Shown: piece by piece, positions 27,966 through 37,137 of the stretch
How positions within the stretch are numbered: position 1 is the stretch's first letter
Layout: each line of letters begins with the position of its first letter
From: Candidatus Reidiella endopervernicosa
Lineage (GTDB): Bacteria; Pseudomonadota; Gammaproteobacteria; GCF-013343005
Assembly (NCBI RefSeq): GCF_013343005.1
Contig: NZ_CP054491.1
Coordinates: forward strand, 1,470,501 to 1,534,500
Reading direction: 5' to 3'
Length of the DNA stretch: 64,000 nucleotides
The notes under the pieces: model-generated
What the model saw: only the letters and a program-made list of their open reading frames with translations
What the model was told of the DNA's origin: nothing
Databases searched by the model: none
Translations under genes and position numbers: made by a program

Positions 27966-28638
27966 TTAAATGTGATCAGGGTTTTTCAATATCCATATAT
28001 AGCCAGGGACTAACCAAATCATATATTTCGAAATAAAAGCTGCGATTTTCTGCTTGTTTGATCCTGGCTTAACCATATATTCGGTTTTGTATTTTTCAGG
28101 TTTGGATAGAATTAAGGGTGTGTAATCAATAACCTCGAACGCTCTCACGAGTCTCTTGAGGCCCCAGTAGGTAAAGTGTTTTTCATAATAGTGGTCACCT
28201 CTGCCGCTCATCTTTAAATAGAGATGTGCCAAAGGTCGTGGGAGTACTGAAAGCAAGGGGAGGTTGTAGTGAGGTTCGTTGAACATTAATCGGTTGCCTG
28301 CTGAAAAATAGATTGCTCCACCAGGTTTTAATACCCTGAACATCTCTTGCATTAGCATTGCCGCGTCGGGTACATGTTCGTAAACTTGAGAGCAGATAAC
28401 GACATCAAATGAATTCGCCTCGTACTTCATGTTCATTGCGTCACCAATTTCAAATGTTAACCCTTCTTTTGAAAGTTGGTCTTTGCATACAATATCGCTT
28501 TTCATCAATATCAATGCCGGTCACATGACTGAAATATCTAGACAGATACTCATCGATAATCCCCGCTGATCCGCCGACATTAAGGGTGGTAAGGTTTTCA
28601 AGAGGTTTGTTTATTGCGTCAGATAAAACACTAATCAT
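27966..28638 (-). pseudogene. Class I SAM-dependent methyltransferase, frameshifted
   Basis: Minus strand. The N-terminal half reads LTTLNVGGSAGIIDEYLSRYFSHVTGIDIDE, a SAM-binding motif I region, then the frame changes near 28508 and continues as EGLTFEIGDAMNMKYEANSFDVVICSQVYEHV...MFRVLKPGGAIYFS, the Methyltransf_11-type core. One frameshift separates the two overlapping frames; the N-terminus also seems short. It faces the glycosyltransferase operon. GC content is visibly lower than in the neighbouring operon, suggesting foreign origin. Either a pseudogene or a single-base assembly error. Confidence 0.75.
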
Positions 28639-28764
28639 GGTGGCGGCTTTTTCTGTCTGCCCGCGTGGTCGAACATAGCAGTGCCATTGTCAGAAAACCA
28701 TGTTGATAGTCTCGATCCATATTGTTCTCTATTGTAGAGTTGAAATGCGGTGAGTATATCGGAT

Positions 28765-28922
28765 TGTCTTGGTTAGTGGTGTTGGTCTCTACACGATTGT
28801 ATTTGTTCTGCTCTGTACGGAGTCAACTTGTGTTGGTAGATTCCACCGAATGTGGTTTAAGGCGTAACTTTCATGTGAGTATTCAGCGGTTGGTTTCGTC
28901 CGAAGAGACGAGCGCTGAGTGA
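28765..28922 (+). pseudogene. Remnant 1 of a GT2 glycosyltransferase 3' end
   Basis: The stretch around 28826-28905 (ACTTGTGTTGGTAGATTCCA, then GTGGTTTAAGGCGTAACTTTC) aligns with the last ~85 bp of the intact glycosyltransferase (27846-27929). A stop interrupts the equivalent of WFKRN. This is a decayed tail fragment. The surrounding 28.64-29.57 kb contains no other recognisable gene. Confidence 0.6.
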
Positions 28923-29424
28923 GGTAGGGTCGGTAATATGTCTGTGTCCATGCTACCGGGGTATTGTTGCGAGTTGATTGAGGAGGTTTCCGGAGAAGCT
29001 ATCGCACTTTGAGTAGCTCGATATCCCAGTACGCCCGCCTTGATGGTTTCTCGAACGCGCTGTCAGCTCTCGTTGTGCCAGGCATCAAGCAACGACTCGT
29101 TGTTAAGACCGCCTAAGGTGTTTTTACCTGGCGCATCGTTGCAACAGAGGCTCAATTTCCCACCGGGTCGGTCCACCATCTGGATTAACGGGAGCAGGCA
29201 TGAGGCCTTGAGTGGTTGCAGGATGCCCTTGTTGGGCGTCACGCCTGAGTGAGAGGAGGGACTTTATCCACCTTTCTGGCCAGAAAATTGATGCGTTGTT
29301 CTGTTTGTTAATTAGGCGTTATGGTTTCGGATGGTGTTGGTGCGGAAGAGAGTCGATACTAGTGTAAGCTGGGCCAGAGAGTGTTTTCTCTAATATCTGT
29401 AGTAATTGCTCTCGGACCTGGTTT

Positions 29425-29517
29425 TTAACCTGTGTTGATCGATTTTATCGCAAGTGGTTTAAGCGAAGTTTTCACGCCGATTTTCAACAGCTTGTTTCGG
29501 TCGATAGCAATAAGTAA
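29425..29517 (+). pseudogene. Remnant 2 of a GT2 glycosyltransferase 3' end
   Basis: From 29430 the DNA ACCTGTGTTGATCGATTTTA and onward encodes TCVDRFYRKWFKRSFHADFQQLVSVDSNK then stop, nearly identical to the C-terminus of the intact glycosyltransferase at 27846-27929. No matching upstream glycosyltransferase sequence is present, so this is a 3' fragment left by deletion or recombination between duplicated genes. Confidence 0.75.
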
Positions 29518-29579
29518 TCCATAGTGGTAGGCGCGTTTATTCGAAAGCGTGCCGCAACCTTGAATCATGGAGAAGTGAA

Positions 29580-30080
29580 GTGAGTATGATCCATGTCATC
29601 ATTGCAATAACCATTGGTCTATTAGCGACGGCGCTTTTGGATGTTTTTAGCATCCTCATGGCAAAGTATTTTGGTACGCCAAAGACTGAATGGCGTTTTA
29701 TTGGTAGGTGGTTTTTGTTGATGAGAAAAGGCCAGTTTACCCATGGTCACATATCGAAGTCAGAGCAGGTGCAGGGTGAATTGGCATTTGGCTGGTTTAT
29801 GCATTATTTGATTGGAGTCTCCTGGTCGCTGATATATTTTTTCTTAACGTATGTGGTGAGAGATGCCTCGCCCACGCTCTTGTCTGCGTCGCTGTTTGGT
29901 GTCGTAACTCTCGTTGTGCCCTATCTAATATTGCAGCCCGCATTGGGTCACGGGTTTTTTGCTCAAAAACACCCAAGACCCGTTGCAATGCCAATTTTAA
30001 GTTTTTTGTCTCATTTGACCTTTGGTCAGGCGATGTATCTCTTTTATCTGCTTTCTGGTCTGCTTGCGCTAAAGGGCTGA
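29580..30080 (+). CDS. DUF2938-type small membrane protein
   Basis: 166 residues with about four hydrophobic segments (HVIIAITIGLLATALLDVFS, YLIGVSWSLIYFFLTYVV, LLSASLFGVVTLVVPYLIL, SFLSHLTFGQAMYLFYLL). The spacing of WRFIGRWFLLMRKGQF, ELAFGWFMHYLIG and QPALGHGFF matches what I recall of DUF2938, an uncharacterised inner-membrane family. RBS ATGGAGAAG precedes the GTG; ATG at 29586 is an alternative. Function unknown. Confidence 0.7.
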   Translation: MSMIHVIIAITIGLLATALLDVFSILMAKYFGTPKTEWRFIGRWFLLMRKGQFTHGHISKSEQVQGELAFGWFMHYLIGVSWSLIYFFLTYVVRDASPTLLSASLFGVVTLVVPYLILQPALGHGFFAQKHPRPVAMPILSFLSHLTFGQAMYLFYLLSGLLALKG

Positions 30081-30158
30081 ACGTAACCTGGTCTGATCAA
30101 CAGGCAGCGCTATATGGACGATGGGATTGAATGTTTGAAAGGAAGTCTTGTTAACGAT

Positions 30159-30377
30159 CGCTGACCGCCATGGATAGCGAAGCAAAGGCGGTTAGTCCGC
30201 GATAGTCGACGCCGCTTTTTCGCGCGGAAGTGGCGGTTTTGTCGGCGTAGAGTCACTGGGAGCGTGAGAGCGAAGAGTGATTACGCAACGAAGCGGCAGT
30301 CGGGGCGTAGGGATAAATGGTCGCGTTAAGTTTGCTGTTTGTGTGATGCCCAAAACAGCTTTCGCAAATACGACCGA
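30159..30377 (+). repeat. 284-bp element, diverged short copy 6
   Basis: About 219 bp. The first 50 bases and several internal blocks (GTCGGCGTAGAGTCACTG, GTGATTACGCAACG, GGTCGCGTTAAGTTTGCTG) match other copies, but the loops are shortened and the 3' end is altered (CGACCGAGGA). The complementary arms are kept: AGTCACT/AGTGATT, CTGTTT/AAACAG, TTTGC/GCAAA. Oldest or separate subfamily member. Confidence 0.88.
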
Positions 30378-31104
30378 GGATTCTGTTTACGCCTGAAGGC
30401 GCTCTGTTTCGTCTGAATTCGCGTTGTTGCTGTGGTGCGTTCCCGGGCTTGTGAGTGCCTGCATAATAATCGCCGCGTGGTCAAGAAAATCAAATCAATC
30501 TCCGTCTGTCGAGGATGGAAAGCGAGTGTGTTTATCGCGTGTAATGGATCAGCGCTATGTTTGTATCGATTTAGCTCAATCTAGCCTCGTGCTGACAGCC
30601 GATTGTTCTAGTTATTCACCGCCACAGTCTCCCTGCCTGCTACTGTCCCTCATGAACTAACGCCTGCCGTGGTCGGACCAGTCATCCTACGCCGCGCAAT
30701 AAGAGATTGGGGCCAAGAAGCGTAGTTTTCGGTGTAAGGAGTGATCAGTACGGCGGTAACCGATCGTTTGATTTCATCTGCTCAGTCCTGAGTTTGTGTC
30801 CTGCTGTTGTCGACAGTACTCTGATCCTTGTTTAATAGTTATATCATCGCCACATTCTCATTCCCACCTGCCCCTCGTCGCTATCAAAGTGAATAACTAA
30901 CCTTCAAGCTCCGTGATGTACGGCCTCTGTCCGCGTACCGGCCTGCCATAATACGTTCAGAATCTCATTCAGAGGAGGAGACATGCAACGGCGGGTAATG
31001 ATCAGTTTTTGTTTCACGCTAGTTCCCTTGAGTTTGGTTGTCCCTGTTGGTGTGCGTCGATCAAGTGCTCTGAGCCTTTGATTTAATGACTTGTTATGTG
31101 GGTT
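30378..31104. other. Gene-poor interval
   Basis: No convincing gene on either strand. Open frames here lack RBS, domain content and typical codon use. The one noteworthy item is a strong RBS (AGAGGAGGAG) before ATG at 30983, which opens a 32-codon frame with a signal-peptide-like start (MQRRVMISFCFTLVPLSLVV) and stops at 31081; it may be the truncated start of a lost exported protein. The composition suggests accessory or decayed DNA. Confidence 0.5.
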
Positions 31105-31541
31105 CTATTCGCCAATATCTTCATTCCACAGCTCTGGATTGTTTTCAATAAACGTCTGCATAAGTTCATGATATTCCTGGTTATCAATAACTATCACTTC
31201 AACGCCTCGTGACTTTACATAGCTCTCTGGTCCGCAAAATGTACGGTGCTCTCCTATAACTATCTTTGGGATCCCATAGAGGAGGGCGGCACCGTTGCAC
31301 ATATCACAGGGAGATAATGTTGAATACAAGGTTGCTCGACGATAATCTGCTGCCTTAATTCGCCCCGCATTTTCCAGGCAATCCATTTCTGCGTGCAATA
31401 CTGCGCTTCCATTTTGCACTCGCTTGTTATGACCTCGCCCAACTATTCTTCCATCAATAACGAGTACCGATCCGATTGGAACACCACCCTCGGCCATCCC
31501 TTTTTCGCTTCATCAATTGCGGCCTCTAGAAATTTATCCAT
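31105..31541 (-). pseudogene. Cytosine/nucleoside deaminase, frameshifted near its start
   Basis: Minus strand. The body has the zinc-dependent deaminase signature: HAEMDCLENA and the TLSPCDMCNGAALLYG PCxxC motif. The ending ENPELWNEDIGE fits the yeast-type cytosine deaminase group. The natural N-terminus MDKFLEAAIDEAKKG is encoded at 31541-31497 but is one base out of frame with MAEGGVPIGSVLVIDG, with the shift in the A/G run near 31498-31503. Internal initiation at Met (31497) could give a protein lacking the first helix. Either a recent pseudogene or a single-base assembly indel. It would convert cytosine to uracil or act on a related base. Confidence 0.75.
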
Positions 31542-31551
31542 ATTAATTCCT

Positions 31552-32472
31552 TCACATGACGTCTGCCTTGAGAGTATTGGCGCGTAGTGCAAAATACTTC
31601 TCCAAGGCTTTGTTACCATCGGTACCGTAGTACTGCTCCATGTGTCGCTTCAACCGAATGGCAATCGGATGATCTTGACCCAATGCTCTCAGCGCTTCAG
31701 TGGGATCAACTAGATCGCCATATGGATTACTGTCGTAAAACGAAGCGACCTCCTCAAACATTACTGTCGCGTCAGATTGCTGCCCGATCCAGAAAAGACA
31801 CTCTCCCTTTTGCTCCTGGAGTTTGACGTATCGCCAGAGGGTACTCTTGGCGAAGACGACCGGTATCCACTAAGTCATATTCTTGGAGCGCCTCTTGATA
31901 ACGCTTCTTGTCATGGTGGCAATGTCCTGAATATAGATGAGCCATGTAATGGGGTCGATTTCTTTGGATTGCTGCGGCGAAATGCAGCAGTGCCAGATCA
32001 GTATCGCCCGCTGACCGCCATGGAGAGCGAAGTGAGGGCGGTTAGTCCCCGATAGTCGACGCCGTCTGCCTATTCGTAGTTGAGAGCGCGAGCGAACGAC
32101 GGAGAAGATGCAGCAGCGGCTTTATGTCGGCGTAGAGTCACTGAGGGAGTTGTGTAGAGCCGCGAAGAGGTGATTACGCAACGAACGCAGGACGTCGGGG
32201 CGCCGCAGGCATAAACGGTCGCGTTAAGTTTTTGCTGTTTGCTTGGGCTTGGATGCCCAAAACAAACTTTCGCAAAAATAGCGACTCCCCGGATCCTCTT
32301 CACATTCACGATCATATACCAACAATCCCATTATATAGGGGACGTCGCCGCTGGGATCCTCTTCCGGAAGAAGTCCCTCGAGATCACTAATGCAGTCAAG
32401 CAGAACCGACGGCTCCATGCTGCAGGACCAGCGGTTGTATATTTCTCGTGCTGTTTCTCGGTTTTGGTTCAT
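31552..32472 (-). pseudogene. TPR-like protein interrupted by the 284-bp element and frameshifted
   Basis: Minus strand, start MNQNRETAREIYNRWSC at 32472. After 60 codons (...LVYDRECEED) the element interrupts; beyond it the frame resumes exactly as GDTDLALLHFAAAIQRN...LYSGHCHHDKKRYQEALQEYDLVD, a TPR-like helical repeat. A one-base frameshift near 31830-31840 then moves the rest (LQEQKGECLFWIGQQ, FEEVASFYDSNPYGDLVDPTEAL) to another frame ending at 31552. Without the element the gene would encode about 212 residues. Function unknown; the deaminase follows 11 bp downstream and may have been co-transcribed. Confidence 0.75.
32009..32292 (+). repeat. 284-bp element, copy 7 (inside the TPR gene, antisense to it)
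   Basis: 284 bp, CGCTGACC to CCCCGG; nearly identical to copies 1 and 2. It is inserted between GAT and GGC codons of the minus-strand TPR gene; deletion of exactly these 284 bp restores the frame. No duplication: flanks are TATCGCC and ATCCTCTT. Confidence 0.95.
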
Positions 32473-32516
32473 TCTGGCTGGCTTTGTTAGGCGGGGTGCA
32501 CATACTCTGGCACAGC

Positions 32517-33145
32517 TTAATTACGAACCACCTCATACTTTGTGAAGGCAATACTAGATTTTAAAACATTGACCTCAGATTCATAAGAACATAGATACTT
32601 AGCCACCTGATCAATATTTAGATTGCAGCGTGGCCCAAGTATTACTCTTGAAGCTCCATATTTCCTTTGAAGTCCGTGAAGTAAAACCCAGATGGGTCTT
32701 TCTCTTCAAGAGGGACAATTACTCGAACTTCATTTTCGTATTTCCATCCAATGTACTTTGTACACATTAGATTTACGACAATATCCTCGGTAAGGCCGCC
32801 ATACTTCTTTTCCATATCCACTTCTGGGGCCATTCTTTCCGGAAAATACGTGACTTCTTTAATATGGGAATCATGAATGTCAAAGCCGAGGCACATGCCT
32901 TTATGCTTATCTCCATAGTGCGCCCACATAAGTGGGTTATTCCAATCTTTAGAGAAGCTGATGATGCCGCATTCTTTGCTGCGGCATCTCCCTGCCTTAA
33001 ATGCCTGGCGGAAAGATTTATTTGATAAATCTACACCTAGAAACTCAAAAGGATCATTTAGATCATCAATCAATGAGATCTTAATTCTCTCATTGATAAT
33101 GTTTGAGAGAGCAAATTCTTCAGCGGTGTAGTAATAGACTCGCAT
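32517..33145 (-). pseudogene. DUF2971-type protein, frameshifted near the C-terminus
   Basis: Minus strand. MRVYYYTAEEFALSNIINERIKIS...LNDPFEF and the block FSKDWNNPLMWAHYGDKHKGMCLGFDI are the hallmark of DUF2971, a family often found in accessory and defence-linked islands. The open frame ends early at 32642 (NMELQE stop). One base shift near 32650 would continue as RVILGPRCNLNIDQVAKYL to a stop at 32517, and ILGPRC-like endings are usual in this family, so the stop is due to a frameshift. Low GC relative to the core genes suggests horizontal origin. Activity unknown. Confidence 0.7.
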
Positions 33146-33319
33146 GCTTTATCGCATAACAGTAGATTATGTGGCCGGCACATATATTGTGATATGCGGA
33201 TGGCTCATATAACGCGTTATGAAGCCAAGAGTTCTCCCTTTGGCAGCCCGGTTTATTGTGTGTGTGGTGTGGTGGCGTTTTGCATCCTGCTGCCTCTCTC
33301 CTGTTCCCTGAATGATTTT

Positions 33320-34219
33320 CTAGCTTCTAGCCTCTACTCTATGGCCTATCTGTTCACCCATGCGGGTTGGGTGTTGATGATTGGTGAAATCGGGTAGCCA
33401 CTTCGTTTTGCCGTTGGCGAAGAGGAGGATGACGGTGGAGCCCATGTTGAAGCGTCCCATCTCGTCGCCTTTGTTGAGGGTGACGGCCTCTTTCCCTTCG
33501 TAGCTTTTGCTCCACGGCTGCGGACCACGTGGGCCGATCTCGCCATGCCAAACGGTTTCGGTGCTGGAGACGAAGATAGCGCCGACCTTGATCATCGCCA
33601 TCGGTCCCGCTTCGGTGTCGAAGATGGAGATGACGCGTTCGTTGCGGGCGAAGAGTTGTGGGATCGCGCGAACGGTGGCGGGGCTGACGCTGAAGAGGCG
33701 GCCCGGTACGTAGTGCATTTCGCGCAGTGTGCCGGTGATCGGCATATGGATGCGGTGGTAATCCTGCGGTGAGAGGTAGATGTTGAGAAAGTCACCCCCC
33801 TCGAACTCTTCGGTGAGTGTATCGCTGCCGCCGAGCAGCTCGAAGAGGCTGAAGGCGCGCCCCTTGGCCTGGAAGATAGAGCCGTCGTTGATGCCGCCGC
33901 CCTGGCTAACGTGGCCGTCGACGGGGGAGGCGATTGTGTTCTCACCCTCACAGATCGGACGGGCGTCGGATTTCAGGGCACGGGTGAAGAAGCTGTTGAA
34001 ATCGCGGAAGTTGGCAGGGTCGGTGTTGACCGCCTCTTCCATGTCGATCTTGAACTTGCGGGCGAACCAGCGGGTGAAAGGGATGCGCAGGAAGGCGGCT
34101 TCGATACGAGTGAAGCGGTGCATCAGCCCTGAAAGCAGGTGGCCGGGGAGCAGGATCTGTGGGGCGCCCTTGATGTAGTCGAGCAGGCTTGCGCCGGGTG
34201 CGTTGGTGCGCTTGTCCAT
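33320..34219 (-). CDS. psd: Phosphatidylserine decarboxylase proenzyme
   Basis: Minus strand, 299 residues from the ATG at 34219 (MDKRTNAPGASLLDYIKGA); a longer frame to 34297 lacks family similarity. Conserved FNSFFTRALK, SPVDGHVSQGG, DYHRIHMP and the self-cleavage site GST in FNMGSTVILLF, where the Ser becomes the pyruvoyl cofactor. It makes phosphatidylethanolamine at the inner membrane. The usual LGST is MGST here, still compatible with processing. It is transcribed divergently from prmB, about 125 bp away. Confidence 0.95.
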   Translation of the reverse strand: MDKRTNAPGASLLDYIKGAPQILLPGHLLSGLMHRFTRIEAAFLRIPFTRWFARKFKIDMEEAVNTDPANFRDFNSFFTRALKSDARPICEGENTIASPVDGHVSQGGGINDGSIFQAKGRAFSLFELLGGSDTLTEEFEGGDFLNIYLSPQDYHRIHMPITGTLREMHYVPGRLFSVSPATVRAIPQLFARNERVISIFDTEAGPMAMIKVGAIFVSSTETVWHGEIGPRGPQPWSKSYEGKEAVTLNKGDEMGRFNMGSTVILLFANGKTKWLPDFTNHQHPTRMGEQIGHRVEARS

Positions 34220-34344
34220 GGTGTCCGTTTGGTTGTTGTTTGCGCCGATTCTAGCCCGACTATGCCCACGCTGTCTGTAGTGGTGCTCTGTCGCCATTTC
34301 TCGCCATCGTTTATGATGGGCGACTTTCCAGCCGGGCCGGCACG

Positions 34345-35262
34345 ATGAACGAAACTGAACAGACGATTCAAGACCTGCACACCATCAGCGACTTCATTCG
34401 CTGGGGCATGAGCCGTTTTCTCGAGGCGAAGCTCTATTTCGGTCACGGCACCGATAATGCGCTCGATGAGGCGGCCTATCTGGTGCTGCATGCGCTGCAT
34501 CTACCGCCAAAGATTCCAGAACAGTATATGGATGCACGCCTGACCATGAGTGAGCGGCGTGCAGTGATGGAGCTCCTGCTACGCCGGGTGATTGAGCACC
34601 GTCCCGCCCCCTATCTGACCAACGAGGCGTGGTTCCTCAATATGCCGTTCTACGTTGATGAGCGGGTGTTGGTGCCGCGCTCGCCGATCGCCGAGCTGAT
34701 CGAGAACCACTTCGAGCCGTGGATCGAGTATGAGCAGGTGGGGCGAGTGCTCGATATGTGTACCGGTAGTGGCTGTATCGCGATCGGTTGTGGCTACGCC
34801 TTCCCCGAGGCGCAGGTCGATGCGGTCGATATCTCCATCGATGCGGTTGAGGTGGCGAAGGTTAATGTGCAGAAGCACAAGCAGGGCGAGCAGGTACACC
34901 CGATACAGTCAGATCTATTTGAGGCACTCGGTGATCAGAGCTACGACATCATTGTCAGCAATCCCCCCTATGTTGATGCTGAAGATATGGCCGCACTGCC
35001 GCAGGAGTATCGGCATGAGCCGGAGTTGGGGTTGGCAGCGGGTGATGATGGACTCGATGTAGTGGCGCGAATGCTGCGTGAGGCACGGCGTCACCTCAAT
35101 CCAGGCGGTATACTGATCGTCGAGGTCGGTAATAGCGAGCATGCGCTGGCTGAGCGTTATCCGCAGGTGCCGTTCATGTGGCTCGATTTTGAGCGCGGCG
35201 GGCACGGTATCTTCCTGCTCACCGCCGAGCAGCTCGATGAGCATCAGGCCGATTTCGAATAA
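34345..35262 (+). CDS. prmB: Ribosomal protein uL3 glutamine N5-methyltransferase
   Basis: 305 residues. The SAM motif is [20 protein letters not shown] and the catalytic NPPY is in [17 protein letters not shown], the two hallmarks of the PrmB/PrmC family. The helical N-terminal region and [22 protein letters not shown] fit PrmB (L3-specific) rather than PrmC (release-factor specific); the latter normally sits next to prfA. Cytosolic. Confidence 0.93.
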   Translation: MNETEQTIQDLHTISDFIRWGMSRFLEAKLYFGHGTDNALDEAAYLVLHALHLPPKIPEQYMDARLTMSERRAVMELLLRRVIEHRPAPYLTNEAWFLNMPFYVDERVLVPRSPIAELIENHFEPWIEYEQVGRVLDMCTGSGCIAIGCGYAFPEAQVDAVDISIDAVEVAKVNVQKHKQGEQVHPIQSDLFEALGDQSYDIIVSNPPYVDAEDMAALPQEYRHEPELGLAAGDDGLDVVARMLREARRHLNPGGILIVEVGNSEHALAERYPQVPFMWLDFERGGHGIFLLTAEQLDEHQADFE

Positions 35263-35307
35263 GTGAATAGAGTTAGTTTTGTAGATTTAGCGAGGCGAGA
35301 GTTTTCC

Positions 35308-35628
35308 ATGATTAAACGACCCAAGACAGCAGAAGCGTATGTAAGCCTGGTCGATCAGGCGATCGATGAAGTTGAGGAGCTGCGTTTTGCCTGTGAGTAT
35401 GATGGTGAGTCGATGGGGACGATGCCGTTTCTCGAACCACTGGAGCAGATGGTGAAGGAGCTGCGTCAGTCGATGGCTGATGGTAGCTACCAGTTCGAGA
35501 ATGAAGACCTGAATTTTATCGCGGTGGTCGATGCTGCACCCGATCGTCAACTGCCTTTCAAGTTTCTATTTCGCATGATCAATGAGACCCACCGCAAGGG
35601 GCTGGGTGTTGAAGAAGAAGAGGAATAA
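35308..35628 (+). CDS. Small acidic hypothetical protein between prmB and hemN
   Basis: 106 residues from ATG 35308 (MIKRPKTAEAYVSLVDQAIDEVEEL), preceded by a purine-rich GAGGCGAGAG. Acidic, no cysteines of note, no signal peptide; the C-terminus is a run of Glu. The stop is 3 bp before the hemN start, so it is co-transcribed with hemN. I do not recognise the family. Confidence 0.6.
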   Translation: MIKRPKTAEAYVSLVDQAIDEVEELRFACEYDGESMGTMPFLEPLEQMVKELRQSMADGSYQFENEDLNFIAVVDAAPDRQLPFKFLFRMINETHRKGLGVEEEEE

Positions 35629-35631
35629 TTG

Positions 35632-37014
35632 ATGGATCAGAGTCTCACTTTTGATATTGAACTGATTCGTCGATACGACAAATCGGGTCCGCGTTATACC
35701 TCCTATCCGACGGCGGTGAAGTTCCATGACGGCTTTGCCGAGGCCGAATATATCGAGTGGGCCAAACGCAGTAATGAGAAGGGCGGACCGATCTCGCTCT
35801 ACTTCCATATCCCCTTCTGTGACACCGTCTGCTTCTACTGCGGCTGCAACAAGGTGGTGACCAAGGACCGCACCAAGGCATCGCCCTATCTGCAGCGTCT
35901 GCACCGTGAGATGGAGCTGCAGGCGGGGCTGTTTGATCATCAGCGCACCGTCGACCAGCTCCACTGGGGCGGCGGTACGCCGACCTTTATCAGCCATGAT
36001 GAGATGCGTGCGCTGATGGACAAAACCCGCGAGTGTTTCAAGCTGCATGATGACGATACCGGCGAGTACTCGATCGAGATCGATCCACGTGAGGTTCAGA
36101 CCGATACCATCGCTTTGCTGCGTGAACTCGGCTTCAATCGCATGAGTCTCGGTGTACAGGATTTCGATCCCAGGGTGCAGAAGGCGGTTAACCGTATCCA
36201 GAGCGAGGAATCGACCCTTGGCGCACTCTCAGCGGCACGCTCGGAGGGCTTTAAATCGATCTCACTCGATCTGATCTATGGTCTACCGTTCCAGAGCGTG
36301 GCCAGTTTCGATGCCACCCTCGACCGCATTCTGACCATCGATCCCGACCGTCTCTCAGTCTTTAACTACGCCCATCTGCCAGAGCTGTTCAAGCCGCAGC
36401 GTCGTATCAATGAGGACGATCTGCCGGCCCCGCAGGAGAAGCTCGATATCCTGCAGTTGACCATCGAGAAGCTGACCAAGGCGGGTTACGTCTATATCGG
36501 CATGGACCACTTCGCCAAGCCTGACGATGAGCTGGCGGTGGCGCAGCGTGAGGGGAGTCTCTACCGTAACTTCCAGGGCTATTCGACCCATGCCGACTGC
36601 GACCTGCTTGGACTCGGTATTACCTCGATCGGCATGGTTGGCGACAGCTATAGCCAGAATTTGAAAGATCTCGAGGGCTACTACGCCGAGATCGATGCAG
36701 GACGTCTGCCGGTGTTCCGCGGCATCGAACTTAATGCCGATGACAAGCTACGCCGTGAGGTGATTACCCAGCTGATCTGCCACTTCGAGCTCGATATGAA
36801 CAAGATCGCCTCCGATTTTTCCATCGACTTCGCCAACTACTTCAGCACTGAGCTGGGTGAGTTGCAGACGATGCAGGCGGATGGGCTGTTGGCGCTGGAG
36901 GGTAATATGATTCGTGTGCTTCCTGCGGGCAAGCTGCTGATTCGTAACGTCTGTATGGTGTTCGATCGTTACCTGCGTGAAAAGAGTGAGCAGCGTTTTT
37001 CTAAAGTGATCTAA
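35632..37014 (+). CDS. hemN: Oxygen-independent coproporphyrinogen III oxidase
   Basis: 460-residue radical SAM enzyme of haem synthesis. IPFCDTVCFYCGCNK contains CxxxCxxC for the 4Fe-4S cluster, with the conserved HWGGGTPTF following. The N-terminal RYDKSGPRYTSYPTA marks true HemN rather than HemW-like paralogues. The window has no view of the oxygen-dependent HemF. Start at ATG 35632; a TTG 3 bp upstream is less likely. Confidence 0.97.
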   Translation: MDQSLTFDIELIRRYDKSGPRYTSYPTAVKFHDGFAEAEYIEWAKRSNEKGGPISLYFHIPFCDTVCFYCGCNKVVTKDRTKASPYLQRLHREMELQAGLFDHQRTVDQLHWGGGTPTFISHDEMRALMDKTRECFKLHDDDTGEYSIEIDPREVQTDTIALLRELGFNRMSLGVQDFDPRVQKAVNRIQSEESTLGALSAARSEGFKSISLDLIYGLPFQSVASFDATLDRILTIDPDRLSVFNYAHLPELFKPQRRINEDDLPAPQEKLDILQLTIEKLTKAGYVYIGMDHFAKPDDELAVAQREGSLYRNFQGYSTHADCDLLGLGITSIGMVGDSYSQNLKDLEGYYAEIDAGRLPVFRGIELNADDKLRREVITQLICHFELDMNKIASDFSIDFANYFSTELGELQTMQADGLLALEGNMIRVLPAGKLLIRNVCMVFDRYLREKSEQRFSKVI

Positions 37015-37039
37015 GGCTTCACCACTGTGGCGGCGGTAG

Positions 37040-37055
37040 TGTGATCGCCGTCACA
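37040..37055. promoter_or_regulatory. Perfect CRP/Vfr-type box upstream of the rhodanese gene
   Basis: TGTGATCGCCGTCACA matches TGTGA-N6-TCACA exactly and lies 83 bp before the rhodanese start. The position suits class I or II activation. A CRP-family regulator is expected to bind; hemN ends 25 bp upstream. Confidence 0.6.
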
Positions 37056-37137
37056 GTTACTGTTTTGTTATTCACCGTTCATCCCCTTACAATTGGTGAG
37101 TAATTATAAAAAATAATAAAAGAACAGGGGGTTCACG

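Noticed and set aside
30424-30660. 78-residue open frame in the gene-poor interval
   Set aside because: No RBS, mixed composition, no recognisable motif, and it starts right after the diverged repeat; not supported as a gene.
33194-33397. 67-residue frame with a hydrophobic stretch opposite the end of psd
   Set aside because: It overlaps the psd 3' end on the other strand and lacks an RBS; the hydrophobicity is a shadow effect.
37028-37055. The symmetry near 37040 as a hemN terminator
   Set aside because: The GGCG/CGCC arms are short and there is no T-tract after them; the TGTGA-N6-TCACA reading explains the symmetry better.
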